Part shown: positions 1 to 11,589 of the stretch, piece after piece
How the letters are laid out: each line of letters starts with the position of its first letter
Position numbering within the stretch: position 1 is the stretch's first letter
Assembly (NCBI RefSeq): GCF_904849725.1
Contig: NC_058523.1
Span: 338,437,948-338,501,947, forward strand
DNA: 64,000 nt
Direction of reading: 5' to 3'
Source: Hordeum vulgare subsp. vulgare
Taxonomy: Eukaryota; Streptophyta; Magnoliopsida; Poales; Poaceae
Translations under genes and position numbers: made by a program
The notes under the pieces: generated by a model
Database searches by the model: none
The model's input: the letters and a program-made list of their open reading frames with translations, nothing else
What the model was told of the DNA's origin: nothing

Positions 1-537
1 AGGCCTAGGGCTCATACTTTCACTAGTGCAGTCTCTCAACAATGCTAACATGGTAAAATCATATGATCATATCTCAACGTGCAACAAAGAATCACTCCAA
101 AGTTCCTATCTAGTGGAGAACAATAAGATGAAATTGGTGTAGGTAGTAAAATCACCTCAAAGTTATTTTTTCTGATCAATAGTTTGAGTTATTCCTATAA
201 GGGTCACAAACAACCATAGAGTTCGTACTAGATTAACACCCATGATACATATCAATCAACCCCAATGTCACCTAGATACTCCAATGTCACCTCAAGTATC
301 CGTGGGTAATTTATGCGACATGCATCAAACAATTTCAGATATATCATATTCAATCCAACACAAAGAACTTCAAGGAGCACCCCAAGATTTCTATTGGCGA
401 ACAAAGTATGTAAACGTGCAATAAACCCCTATGCATAGATCCCCAAGGTCACCGGAGTCCGCAAGTTGATGCCATAACATATATCAAGTGAATCAGTTGA
501 ATACCCCAATGTCCTTACGGGTATAGGAATGCAAGAC
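1..537 (-). repeat. Left half of an older LTR, interrupted by the Gypsy element
   Basis: No coding potential. The segment resembles a common Triticeae LTR read in reverse. It ends in AAGAC at 533-537, which is also found at 23382-23386 after the inserted Gypsy element. Skipping from 537 to 23387 gives a continuous repeat that ends at 24102 in GTATCA, the reverse complement of a TGATAC LTR start. The sequence runs off the left edge of the window, so the rest of this element is not visible. The family name is uncertain. Confidence 0.6.
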
Positions 538-2058
538 AGATACGTCCATTTTGCATCATGTTTTTATGTTGATATTTATCGCTTTATGGGCTGTTATTAC
601 ACTTCACGATACAATACTTATGCCTTCTCTCTTATTTTGCAAGGTTTACATGAAGAGGGAGAATGCCGGCAGTTGGAATTCTGGCCTGAAAAAGAAGCAA
701 GTTTGAGATACTTATTATGCGCAACTCCAAAAGCCGTGAAAATCAACCAGGATTTATTTTGGAATTTATAAAAAATACTGGCAGAAGAACTACCAGAGGG
801 GAGCCACCAGGAGGCCACAAGCCTGCTAGGCGCGGCCTACCCCCCTGGCCGTGCCTAGGGGGCTTGTGGGCTCCCAGTTGGCCCTCTGGCCCCCCTATTT
901 TTCTATAAGGAGGGTTTCGTTCCAGAAAAAATCAAGAGGAGGCTTTCGGGAGGAATCGCCGCCGCCACGAGGCGGAACTTGAGCAGAACCAATCTAGAGC
1001 TCCGGCAGGGTCGTCCTGCCGGGGAAACTTCCCTCCCAGAGGGGGAAATCATCGCCATCATCGTCCCCAACACTCCTCTCATCGGAGGGGACTCATCACC
1101 ATCAACATCTTCATCAGCACCATCTCATCTCCAAACCCTAGTTCATCTCTTGTAACCAATCTCCGTCTCGTGACTCCGACTGGTACTTGTAAGGTTGCTA
1201 GTAGTGTTAATTACTCTTTGTAGTTGATGCTAGTTGGATTACTCGGTGGAAGATTATATGTTCAGATCCTTGATGCTATTCAATACCTCTCTGGTCATGA
1301 ACATAATTATTCTTTGTGAGTAATTACTTTTGTTCCTGAGGACATGGATAAGTCATGCTATAAATAGTCATGTGAATTTGGTATTCTTTCGATATTTTGA
1401 TGCGTTGTATGTTGTTTTTCCTCTAGTGGTGTTATGTGAACGTCGACAACATAACACTTCACCATTATTTGGGCCTAGAGGAAGGCATTGGGAAGTAGTA
1501 AGTAGATGATGGGTTGCTAGAGTGACAGAAACTTAAACCCTAGTTTATGCGTTGCTTCGTAAGGGGGTGATTTGGATCCACTAGTTTAATGCTATGGTTA
1601 GAATTTGTCTTAATTCTTCTTTCGTAGTTGTCGATGCTTGTGAGAGGGGTTAATCATAAGTGGGAGGTTTGTCCAAGTAAGGGCAGCACCCAAGCATCGG
1701 ACCACCCACATATCAAACTATCAAAGTAGCGAACGCGAATCATATGAACGTGATGAAAACTAGCTTGACAGAAACTCCCATGTTCCTCGGGAGCGCTTTA
1801 CCTCCTATAAGAGTTTTTTCCAGGCTTGTCCCTTGCTACAAAAGGGATTGGGCCACTTTTCTCCACCTTTGTTACTATTGTTACTTGCTACTTGCTACGA
1901 ATCATGTTACCACACAACTATCTGTTATCGATAATTTCAGTGCTTGCACAGAATACCTTGCTGAAAATCACTTGTCAGATCCTTCTTCTCCTCGTTGGGT
2001 TCGACACTCTTACTTATAGAAAGGTCTATGATAGATCCCCTACACTTGTGGGCCATCA
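538..2058 (+). repeat. 5' LTR of the Gypsy element
   Basis: 1521 bp, collinear with the 3' LTR at 21858-23381 with scattered substitutions and small indels. A TATA-like TATAAGG lies at 904-910, followed by a GC-rich presumed leader. The first two bases are AG, where the 3' LTR has the canonical TG. The target duplication lies immediately upstream, so the boundary is firm and the terminal T was probably mutated after insertion. Confidence 0.9.
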
Positions 2059-2069
2059 AGGCTCTTTTC

Positions 2070-2087
2070 TGGCGCCGTTGTCGGGGA
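2070..2087 (+). other. Primer binding site, tRNA-Asp type
   Basis: TGGCGCCGTTGTCGGGGA resembles the complement of the 3' end of plant tRNA-Asp, with one T where GCCGGGGA would be expected. It lies 11 bases inside the LTR end. This is a usual primer type for grass Gypsy elements. Confidence 0.75.
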
Positions 2088-2149
2088 GTGAAGCGCCATT
2101 GGTAAGTGGAATTTGGTAAGGAAACATTTATATAGTGTGCTGAAATTTA

Positions 2150-3152
2150 TTGTCACTTGTCACTATGGAAACTAATCCTTTGAGGAGCTTGTTCGGGGTA
2201 TCTTCACATAGAACGGAAGCACAAGGAGTTGCTCCTCAACCTGCTACATCTAATGAAAATACTTGTTATGAATTTCCTTCGGGTATGCTTGAGAAACTGC
2301 TGGCTAATCCTTTTACAGGAGATGGAACATCACATCCCGACTTGCATCTAATCTATGTAGATGAAGTTTGTGCTTTATTTAAGCTTGCAGGTTTACCCGA
2401 GGATGAGGTCAAGAAGAAGGTCTTTACCTTATATTTGAGGGATAAAGCATTGACATGGTATAGGATATCTGATGATACTGGATCATGGAACTACAACCGG
2501 TTGACATTGGAATTTCATCAAAAGTTTTATCCTATGCATCTAGTACATCATGATCGGAATCATATTTATATTTTTTGGCCTCGTGACAGAGAAAGCATCG
2601 CTCAAGCTTGGGGGAGGCTTAAGTCAATGTATATTCATGCCCCAACCATGAGCTCTCGAGAGAAATTATTATTCAGAACTTCTATGCTCGGCTTTCTCAT
2701 GATAATCGCACCATGCTTGACACTTCTTGTACCGGTTCTTTTATGAAGAGAGATATTGACTTCAGATGGAATTTATTGGAAAGAATTAAACGCAACTCTG
2801 AAGATTGGGAGTTTGATGAAGGTAAGGAGTCAGGTATGAATTTCAAGTTTGATTGCGTTAAATCCTTTGTTGAAACAAATACTTTTTGTGATTTTAGCAC
2901 TAAATATGGACTTGACTGTGAGATAGTAGCTTCATTGTGTGAATCATTTGTTGCTCATATTGATCTCCCTAAAGAGAAGTGGTTTAAATATCATCCTCCC
3001 TTAGAAGTCAATGTAGTTAAACCCAATCTAGTTGAAGAGAAAGTCATCACTTATAATGATCCTATTGTTCCAAGTGCTTACATTGAGAAACCACCTTTAC
3101 CTCTTAGGATAAAGATCATTCTAAAGTTTCAACTGTGATACGTAGGTGATAC
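2150..3152 (+). pseudogene. gag: Gypsy gag, frameshifted, cut by the CACTA insertion
   Basis: The first frame (2150-2746) encodes a retrotransposon capsid-type protein. Recognisable stretches include YVDEVCALFKLAGLPEDEV, ALTWYRI, KFYP and ESIAQAWGRLK, typical of Retrotrans_gag proteins. Near 2.70 kb the homology moves to another frame (2713-3138), which carries the second half with an acidic, lysine-rich stretch. The frame ends at TGA 3136-3138, shortly before the CACTA insertion at 3156. No zinc knuckle is visible. Gag would form the particle that packages element RNA. The frameshift makes this copy non-functional. Confidence 0.8.
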
Positions 3153-3155
3153 ATT

Positions 3156-3450
3156 CACTACTGGAATCAGAGAATTTGCCATCTGCTGCTTCTTTGCCGT
3201 CTGCTGGCTGATGGCAAAGACACTCTTTGCCATCAGCTACCCAAAACCTGACGGCAAAGAGCAGGCTGAGGGCAAACATCATCTTTGCCATCTGCTGCTT
3301 CTTTGCCGTCTGCCAGCTGACGGCAAAGCACATGCACGCAGACGGCAAAGAACCCACCCCACACCGCCCTCTAACCCATAACGGTCCACCTCTTTGCCGT
3401 CAGCCTGTTACCACTTTGCCGTCGGGGGCAGACGGCAAAGAGGCAACTAG
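3156..3450. repeat. CACTA left terminal and subterminal repeat zone
   Basis: From the CACTA terminus the motif TTTGCCGTCTGC and its reverse GCAGACGGCAAAGA recur about every 20-60 bases, often as facing pairs. In En/Spm the subterminal repeats bind the TNPA-type protein. The equivalent role here is inferred. Confidence 0.85.
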
Positions 3451-4236
3451 ACCTAACGTCGCCAACCCCCACCACACCCCCTCTCTCTCCCCAATAACGG
3501 CTCACCACAGCCCCCAACTCTCTTCCTCCGTCGCCGCCGGAGCTCGTCCTCCCTCCTTCCTCCTCCCCGCGACCCGCCGCCGGAGCTCGCCCCTCTTCCT
3601 CCCTGCGACCCCCTCCTCCACCATCGTGCCCCTGCTCCACCACCGCCCCCTCCTCTTCGTGCCCTGCTCCACCACCGCCCCCTCTTCCCTGCGACCCCCT
3701 GCTCCACCACCGCCCCCTCCTCTCCGTGCCCCTGGTCCACCTTGCCGCCGGCATTTCCCCCGAGCTCCACCTCGTCGCTGACGTTTCCCCTAGCCCCTTG
3801 TAAGTCCTCCGGCCCTCCTTTACTCTCTTTGCCTCTTTGCTAAGGGTAATTTAGTTAAGTTAAGTTACTTAGGTTAATTTAGTTAGGTTATTTTTATTAG
3901 GTTCTTGTTGCTATTAGGTTCTTACTTTAAGTTGTTTAGGTTAATTTAGTTAAGTTACTTAGGTTAATTTACTTAGGTTAATTTTTATTAGGTTCTTAGG
4001 CTAATTCTTATTAGGTTGCAAATTTTCTTCAAGTTTCATATAGGCTATTTAAAGAAAAAACAGAATTGATTACCACTAGTTCCAAATATTGTGAAGAAAA
4101 AAGACTCTTGCATTTTGCTTCAAGTTATATATTGTTCTTCCTATTATATGAAAATTTGAAGTGGACATGTCATATGTGGACATGTGATTTGGACACGTGA
4201 TATTTGGAATTGGGACATGTCATGCCGAAATTTCCC
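3451..4236. other. CACTA left noncoding region with short degenerate repeats
   Basis: 3.45-3.78 kb is a CT/GC-rich stretch that reads as proline-, serine- or arginine-rich peptides in several frames. This is typical of compositional open frames rather than a gene. From about 3838 to 4015 a TTAGGTTAATTTAGTTAAGT-like unit recurs with small variations. Nothing else is recognised. Confidence 0.5.
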
Positions 4237-4480
4237 GTGAAAGGAGAAGAAGAGGAGAGGAGGAGGAGAAAAGGAGAGGAGGAGGAGGAGGAGAAGAGGA
4301 GAGGAGGAGGAGGAGGAGGAGGAGAAGAAGAAGAAGAAGAAGAAAAATACCTTCTCATTCTTATCCTCCTTCTTCTCCTCCTCCTCCTTCTCCTTCTTCT
4401 TGATTTCTTCTTCTTCTCCTCCTCCTCCTCTTTCTTCTCCTCTTTCTTCTCCTCTTTATTATTCTCCTTACCTTATTTTC
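4237..4480. repeat. Purine tract followed by pyrimidine tract (lone relative of the array)
   Basis: About 110 bases of GAA/GAG repeats on the + strand are followed by about 120 bases of CTT/CTC repeats. The two arms are roughly complementary and could fold into a hairpin. The same architecture is repeated eight times at 11.7-14.7 kb in this transposon. It is followed by a short stretch like the array spacer (cattattctccttaccttat). Confidence 0.7.
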
Positions 4481-5206
4481 CCCAACACTGAGATAATTAT
4501 CCCATTTAGCTATAAAATGACATAATTAGCATATTTGTGTTGATCGGGTGTATTTACATGTGACAGTTGTCTCTTCGCTGTGAGGTCTACTGTGCGAAGA
4601 CCTCCCCGTGCGTTGTACTAGCTCCGCCCCTGCATTTGTGGGTCAGTACACATGTCATCTCCTCCTCGCCCCTTCATTTACTGTGGGTCGGTTTCCGGAT
4701 GAAACTTCCTAGATTTAGGTAATTAAATTAATTTATCAGTATGCGTGACTAGTATGCGTCTCCCGTTCGAAAGGGCGACATCTATAAATATGCATGTCTT
4801 TGCATATTTATAACCGCCATCCTTTCGAATTGTCCAACATTATCCATGGACAGCCCGAGTATGTGTAGATTGGGTTTGTTTTTCCGTATGTTGTGCTCTG
4901 GATCCGATGCGGAATTTCGTCAGTGCCTCCCTGTTGTTCTCCGGATGCACATCCTCTCTGTTTATTGCGGAGACGTGTATCAGGCGAACAGCTGGGATGT
5001 GTTGCCAAAATTTTGCGTTGGATCTGGAGCAGAGCATGGGAAAACGAACCCAATCTACACATACTCGGGTGGGATTAGGACCTATCTTTACCTATTAGCG
5101 TGTAGGTTGCCTGGACGTAATAAAAATGGCGAACCTGATTAACCGATGAATATAAATCCTAAATTATATATAAATATATTTCTTCTGTCTTTAGTAGCTA
5201 CGCAAG
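4481..5206. promoter_or_regulatory. CACTA region upstream of the transposase
   Basis: No supported coding sequence. The segment holds direct repeats around 4.81-5.06 kb and lies between the left-end repeats and the transposase start. It is presumably promoter and 5' leader. This is inferred from position only. Confidence 0.35.
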
Positions 5207-8200
5207 ATGAGTGATCGTGCGTGGATGTATACCGGTCACCCTAGTCACAAAGAGATGACGAAATAATGGTTTGTAAAAACAAAGGAATTTGTGAAAGCCG
5301 CAATCGCAAATGGCCAGGAAATAAACTATTGCCCCTGTCCTGGATGCGATAACTATAAAAAGACGACAGAGGCTGTAATGATTAAACACCTACAGAGGAG
5401 GGGTTTTAAGCATAATTATATGGTGTGGACATTTTATGGTGAGTCTATACAACGCACAAGAGCTGAGGTGGTCTGTCGTCGCACGGACGAGCATGGTACC
5501 GGGATCGAAGACATGGTGCAAGACTTTGATGATGCTCGGGATTCGGAAGATGAGATGGAGGAATCTGCAAAGGCCTTTTATGAAATGTTGGAGTCTTCAA
5601 AACATACTGAGCTCTGTCAGCTCGATGCAATTGCACAAGTAATGGCTCTGAAGGCTCAGTTCAACTTGGGAAGAGAATGCTACGACGCGATGATGACACT
5701 ATTTGGACGTTTCCTACCCAAAGGCCATGTCATGCCTGCAAACCTGTACCAGTCGTACAAAATACTTCGTGTACTTAAGATGTCCTATGAGAAGATAGAT
5801 GCATGTGAGAAAGGATGTGTCTTATTTAGGAAGGAGTATGCACACTTGGACTATTGTCCCAATTGCGAGTCTTGCACGTATCTTGTGGTAGACAACGGTA
5901 TGGGTGAGAAGAGGCAGACCAAAATCATAGTTAGTGTTCTTCGGTATATGCCAATCGTACCAAGACTTCAACATCTTTTCATGGTCGAAGAGACATCCAG
6001 ACAGATGACATGGCACAAATTGGGCAAAAGAACCGAACTAGATGCGGATGGGAATAAGACGATGGTACACACATCGGATGGGGAAGCGTGGAAACATTTT
6101 GATGGATTGCATCAGGATAAAGCGGCAGATCCAAGGAATCCTCGAGTGTGCGCCGCCACGGATGGTTTTAATCCCTTTGGCATGACGGCAACCCAATACA
6201 GTTGTTGGCCTGTATTTGTCATTCCACTCAATCTCCCCCCGGGCAGATTATGCAAAGAAAGAACATATTTCTGACGTTGATAATTCCAGGGCCCAATTAT
6301 CCGGGGAAGAATATGAATGTGTACCTGCAACCGCTTAAGGATGAATTGGAAGAAGCTTGGGATAATGGGGTCAAGACATACGATGCCGCTAGAAAAGAAA
6401 ACTTCAAAATGCATGTGTGGTACATGTACTCTATGCATGACTTGCCAGCGTATGCGCTATTCTCTGGATGGTGTGTGCATGGAAGGTTCCCGTGCCCCCA
6501 ATGCAAGGCAGCTCTTCAGTTTCATTGGTTGCAGGAGGGTCGCAAGTGTTCTTGCTTTGACTTGCATAGACAGTTCCTGGATCGTGACCATCAGTTCAGA
6601 AAAGACAAGAAGAACTTTACCAAAGGTAAAGTTGTCAAAAAACTTGGCACCACGTGCGTTCACAGGCCAACAGATCCTGGATCAGTTAAACGCCCTCGAG
6701 CCTGATCCAGAGCATCCAGGGTATTTCAAGGGGTATAATTCAAAACACGCCTGGACTCACAAGCCATGCTTCTGGGATCTGCCTTACTTCAAAGACCTCC
6801 TTCTTCCACACAATATCGACATGATGCACACTGAAAAGAATATCAGAGAGGCTATTTTTGGTACATTGTTCGACATAGATGGGAAGACAAAGGATAATAT
6901 TAAGGCTAGAGTGGATCAAGAGACACTATGTCATAGACCGTTACAAAACATGTGATTAGGCAAAGGAAAGCAGAAGTGGTCAAAGCCAAAGGCCTGGTTC
7001 AATCTTGGAAGGCCAGCTATGAGGGAAATTATCTTGTGGGTCAAAATGCACTTGATGTTCCCCGATGGATGCAGCGAATCTAAAGAGGGGACTGAGTCTT
7101 GAAAAATTAAAAATCTTTGGTCTCAAGAGTCATGATTGGCACATATGGCTAGAGCGGGTAATGCCGGTGATGTTACGTGGCTTTATTCCTGAGGATGAAT
7201 GGCTAGTACTGGCGGAGCTGAGCTATTTCTTCAGTGTTCTTTGTGCCAAAGAATTGTCGCCTGGCGTGGTAGAAGAGATGGAGGAGTTTGCACCAGAGTT
7301 GTTGTGCAAGTTAGAGAAGATCTTTCCACCGGGCTTCTTTAATCCAATGCAGCATTTGATTTTACATCTACCGACCGAGGCAAGATTGGGTGGGCCCGTG
7401 CAAGATCGTTGGTGCTATGCAACTGAGAGGATGCAGAAGACCCTTCGAGCTAAATGTAAAAATAAGCGTAGAATTGAAGCATCGATGGTTGAGGCATTCA
7501 TTACTGAGGAGGTGGCAAACTCTGTGACAGCACACTACGAAGCCAAAAATCATCATTTGCATAATCCGAAGCCTCGGCACAATGATGCAGACCCTAAAAA
7601 GGTGGGTCCAACCTCAGCCTATTCAAAGGGAAGCTCGCACCAACCGGTGCTTCGAAACCAATAACGTTGGATGTCGAAGAATGGCAGAACATTTTGTTGT
7701 ATATCTTCAACAACCTAACAGAAGTGCGGCCGTACAACTAGTGAGTTCTCGGCACATTTTCCCGTAACTTCTAATTCATTTGAACTGCTCTTATTCCCGG
7801 ATATTTCAAACAGCCGTTACATCGCCAAATTCTCGGATGGAGCGGTGATCGAAAATGATTCCGTCGAAGAGTATGAGCTTCTGTCAAAGACAGGAGGCGG
7901 CTATCCCGGTTTCATCTCTTGGTTCAAACAAACGGTAATTATCAATAATGGACCATTTCATTCTTGGTCTAACTTGCGGCTAATGCAACAACCATTTCGT
8001 ATTAAACTTGTAGGCTAATTCAGAGTCTATGGATGCCGAATTGAGACAAGTGCTAATGGTTTTGACTATAAGGTCCGTTCATTTGAGAAATACAACATCA
8101 ACGGGTATCTCTTTCGTACCTTTGGCAAAGAGCTATCTATGCCCGACCAGAAATCTACAAATTGTGGTGTCTCTGCTATCGGCAAAGGTGTTATCGAGTA

Positions 8201-8823
8201 TTATGGAAGAGTTGAAGCAATTTATGAACTGCAATTCTATGGTGAAAACCCACCAAACGTCGTAGTCTTCAAATGTTATTGGTTCCAGCCGGAAAAGACT
8301 ATAAGGACTCATGAACATATAGGACTAGTCAAATCAATCCAAACACCCATTTAGATGTTCCCGATGTCTATATTACAGCTCAACAGGTGACCCAAGTTTT
8401 CTATCTACCGTGGGCATGCCAAACGGATAAGAATCTGGAAGGTTGGTATGTTGTTTATGAAGTGCCGCCACATGTCAGACCACCTCTCCCAAATGAACAG
8501 GATTATGAACCTCACATTAACCCAGACACATATGATGGAGAATTCTTCCAAGAAACACGTCTTTCCAAGAAACGGTTGAAGAACCTCGTGCTTCACCCAA
8601 GAACATGGAAGTAGACAGCGACAATGAATCCGACTCCAGCCCTGAGCCGGAACCAGAAGACCTGGAACTCGTAGAGGTTACTGATGCGGATGACCTGTCA
8701 ATGCTTCAACGATTAAAGGAAGGCCTTTCACAACTTCACGCCGTTGAACCCGACGAGCACGTCATTCATGAAGACATGCGTGATAGTGATGATGATGATG
8801 CATTTATTGATGATGATTATTAG
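5207..8823 (+). pseudogene. CACTA transposase (TNP2 type), broken
   Basis: The domains occur in the order usual for grass CACTA transposases. An N-terminal transposase-associated zinc domain (5207-5455; YCPCPGC, HLQRRGF) comes first. The TNP2 catalytic region follows (about 5.7-6.95 kb; MHDLPAYALFSGW, FPCPQC, HNIDMMHTEKN). A DUF4218-like part lies at 7.06-7.58 kb (GLKSHDWHIW, LAELSYFF, CAKELS), and a DUF4216-like part plus an acidic tail at 8.03-8.82 kb. Start ATG 5207 opens MSDRAWMYTGHPSHK. The gene is broken by TAA at 5264 and by frame changes near 6.24, 6.64, about 7.0 and 7.65 kb. The C-terminal part shows splice-like junctions (donor gtaatt near 7934, acceptor ttgtag near 8014), so some gaps are introns rather than lesions. 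The protein would cut and join transposon ends. Confidence 0.88.
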
Positions 8824-8967
8824 TTTGTAAGATTCACAACTTAAATTATTATTTTTTTAATCTTTATTATTCATGTACATATTATTATTCATGTCAGTTA
8901 TTCAATTTTTTTATGTTGTACTAATTTCTTTAAATCTTTATCATGGCAGGTCACCAGGTGTGGAAAG
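8824..8967. other. Spacer between the two CACTA genes
   Basis: About 140 bases of A/T-rich sequence with no gene, separating the transposase stop at 8821-8823 from the start of the second gene. Confidence 0.5.
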
Positions 8968-11154
8968 ATGGTGGGCGCTGGTCCAGATCGCTCGACGGGT
9001 TCTTCCCAGGCACCCCGCATGAGGGGTGGTACTTCCCTTCCACCCCTATCTCTCCGTAGAGCCTTGGCAGATAGTCTGTCGACACAACTCGTGGGTTCTT
9101 CTTCGTCCGCGGCATTGCTCACTGGGAGAGGTGCTGGTCGGGTAGGGAAGAAGGGGAAGGGTACAGGGAGAGGTGGTGGTCGCGGAAGATCCAGGAGGAC
9201 TGTTGAGCCATCCTCACCACCACCACCAGCTCATTCACCCGAGCATAGGACTACTATGGTCGACCCGTTTGCGGAGGAGGCTACGGGGACTCCGTTCCAG
9301 GAGCCTGTTGTTGACGGGCATTCGTCCCATGAGACTCCGGTCCAGGAGCAGCCTTGGGTCGAGGTGCATTCGGCCCAGGAGCAGCCGGAGGATACTACGG
9401 TTCCGGAGGCTTCACCCGACGTGGAGAGGCCCGGATAGGAGACCTGGCCGGCCGTACCGAATTGCCGGATTGGACCGAGGGTCCGGGTGGCTCAGGGGGC
9501 GGGGATGGCGGGGATGAGCTTATGGATAGTGAGGGCGATGTGCAGGTGGACGGGGCCACCGTGTACAAGCGTGGTAGTACACGTCTCCCGGACGCGCCGG
9601 CTACCCGCGAGCAGAGGCCGGTGATTAAACCTGAAGGAGATAGGTAAGTACATTTACTATTTTTTTAGCTTTTGCCTTCAAGTTTGTTCAAATATCTAAT
9701 GCGTTGACCTTATCATACTGCAGGGGATGGGTACACCCTCTTGGAGTCCGCAGGCCGAACTCCATCCTTGGTGTGCTTTGTCGGACAAATTTCCCGGGGT
9801 TTGTCACGTTGCCTGGTGAGGGTCAGGTTCCTACACTAGGATTTTCCTGGGAGTACTACCAGGCTGCGCAGGCCCCGCCGGAGGAGATTATAGATGGTGT
9901 CTTGTGCCACACGAGGGCCGAGATGGTGATCAAGAGCTTTTGGGTAAATCATCCTTTTACAGAATCTAAAATTAACAATATAGCTAATTATTGTACTAAT
10001 CGGTGTTTTCACGTTTGATTGCAGACCTTCTATAGGTGTGAGGATGGATATGAGGAGGAGGCGGCCAGGGTTCTCGAGGCCGAGTGTAGGCGGTTACTAC
10101 AGAACTTGCGCCACGAGGCTCAGCCACAGGCTATTCGAGATTACTACGCCACGCGTGGTATTAAGAAGCAGAAGAAGGATTGCCGCGAAAAGTTTCTGAA
10201 GAAGGAGCAATACATGAAGGTAATTACCTATTCTTAAGTCCTTCTACGTAGTTTTCTTGATTTCATTCATAGGCGTAGCGCTGAAAATTCGTTCTAATAA
10301 CTTACAGGTGCCCCCGAGATGGTGTGCGGATAAGATGGATTGTTGGGAGGCATTGGTTGATGAGTGGTGCACAGGCAGCTGGCGAGCCGTCCACGAGAAT
10401 GCGAAGGATCGGCGTAGCCAAATGGTTGGTGTGCCACACCATCAAGGCAGCGCCAACTTACTTCAGTTTGGACGAAATTGGGTATGTGATTTGCTTCATG
10501 ATTCATGCAATTCATTCTTGATGCTAATATTTTGTTCCTCTCTTTTAGGCGCATCACAATAAGACGGAGATGCCACGCTTGTACGACCTTTATGGCATGG
10601 CCCATACTGCCTCGTACAAGAAGGCGAAGGCATTCTCTGAGTCTGACCTGGATGATCCCAATAACTTCACCAACATATCATCCCACCAGAAGCTCGTGGC
10701 ATACAGGGACGCGGGGAAGGCTACAAAAGGGGATGACTTTAACCCTAGCCAGGAACCTTTGGATCCAGAGCTGGTGATGATATCTGGTGGCGGGAGGCCC
10801 CATGGCTCGATAGCCATTGGAGATGGGATAATACGTTGTCCACTCACTCTTCCGGAGATCAAGGTGCGCTAGTGGAGCAGCTGTCCTGAGATAATGCGTC
10901 ATCCACGGCGAGTCGAACTTGCCATCGAGGTTAGTTGTACGGACTAAGAACACTTTCATCCATTTCATTATGTGTGTCACCATAGATCATTACTGTGGTA
11001 ACGAGGAATGGTGTTTGAGGCTGCTCTTGAGAAAGAGAGATTGGCAAACCAGGCTGCTCTTGAGAAAGAGAGATTGGCAAGCCAGGCTGCTCTTGAGGCT
11101 GCTCTTGAGAAAGAGAGATTGGCAAGTCAGGCTGCTCATGATGAGAGGGACTAA
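8968..11154 (+). pseudogene. Second CACTA gene, multi-exon, with Transposase_24-like core
   Basis: The first exon starts at 8968 and encodes a Gly/Arg- and Pro-rich N-terminus. A frame change lies near 9.43 kb. Good splice sites link it to later exons: donor gtaagt at 9644, exon 9724-9943, exon 10025-10219, exon 10308-10481, exon from 10549. The joined exons resemble the plant Ptta/En/Spm transposase family PF03004 (motifs CWEALVDEWC, MPRLYDLYG, ISGGGRPHGS). Downstream, 11009-11154 holds an 11-residue repeat AALEKERLASQ in three copies plus a partial one, which predicts a coiled coil. In En/Spm the second product binds subterminal repeats. That role is an inference here. The late exons are not cleanly resolved, and the frame change suggests a broken copy. 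Confidence 0.7.
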
Positions 11155-11589
11155 ACCACGACACGATTGATTGAGGAGGAGAGGTCCCGAAATGAGGCGG
11201 GTCAACGGGCCCTGTACGAGCTTTTTGTGGTAAGTTTTTTTCACATTAGCCGAATCATGTGTGTAATGTCTGTTTCATTACTAACTAATACGACCCACTC
11301 TCCAGGGTCTGTGCGACAAGAGCGGTCAAGTCCCTCCGTCGATGCCCGTCTTCTCTTCGATTGGCATGGTGAGTTTCATTATAAACTAGTATTAATAATT
11401 GAGTGTCATCATGCTAACTGAGACATTGCAAAATATCAATTCTGCAGAATAACTCCCGAGCGGCATCGCACGACCCTTCTCCAGGTGTTTCTCCTCCTTG
11501 ATGACCACTATGGTAAGTTTCTCTTCTCCTTTTTCATATTCTCCTTGCCTTAATTTCCCCAACAATGACATAGTTAGCCCATTTAGCTC
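11155..11589. other. Tail of the second CACTA gene, exons unresolved
   Basis: Splice-like gtaag and cag sites alternate with short open stretches (for example 11167-11230 and 11300-11370), so the second gene may continue here. I cannot define exons with confidence. Confidence 0.3.

Noticed and set aside
3227..3781. 184-codon frame at the CACTA left end
   Set aside because: It is composed of the subterminal repeats and a CT-rich tract, with overlapping frames on the other strand.
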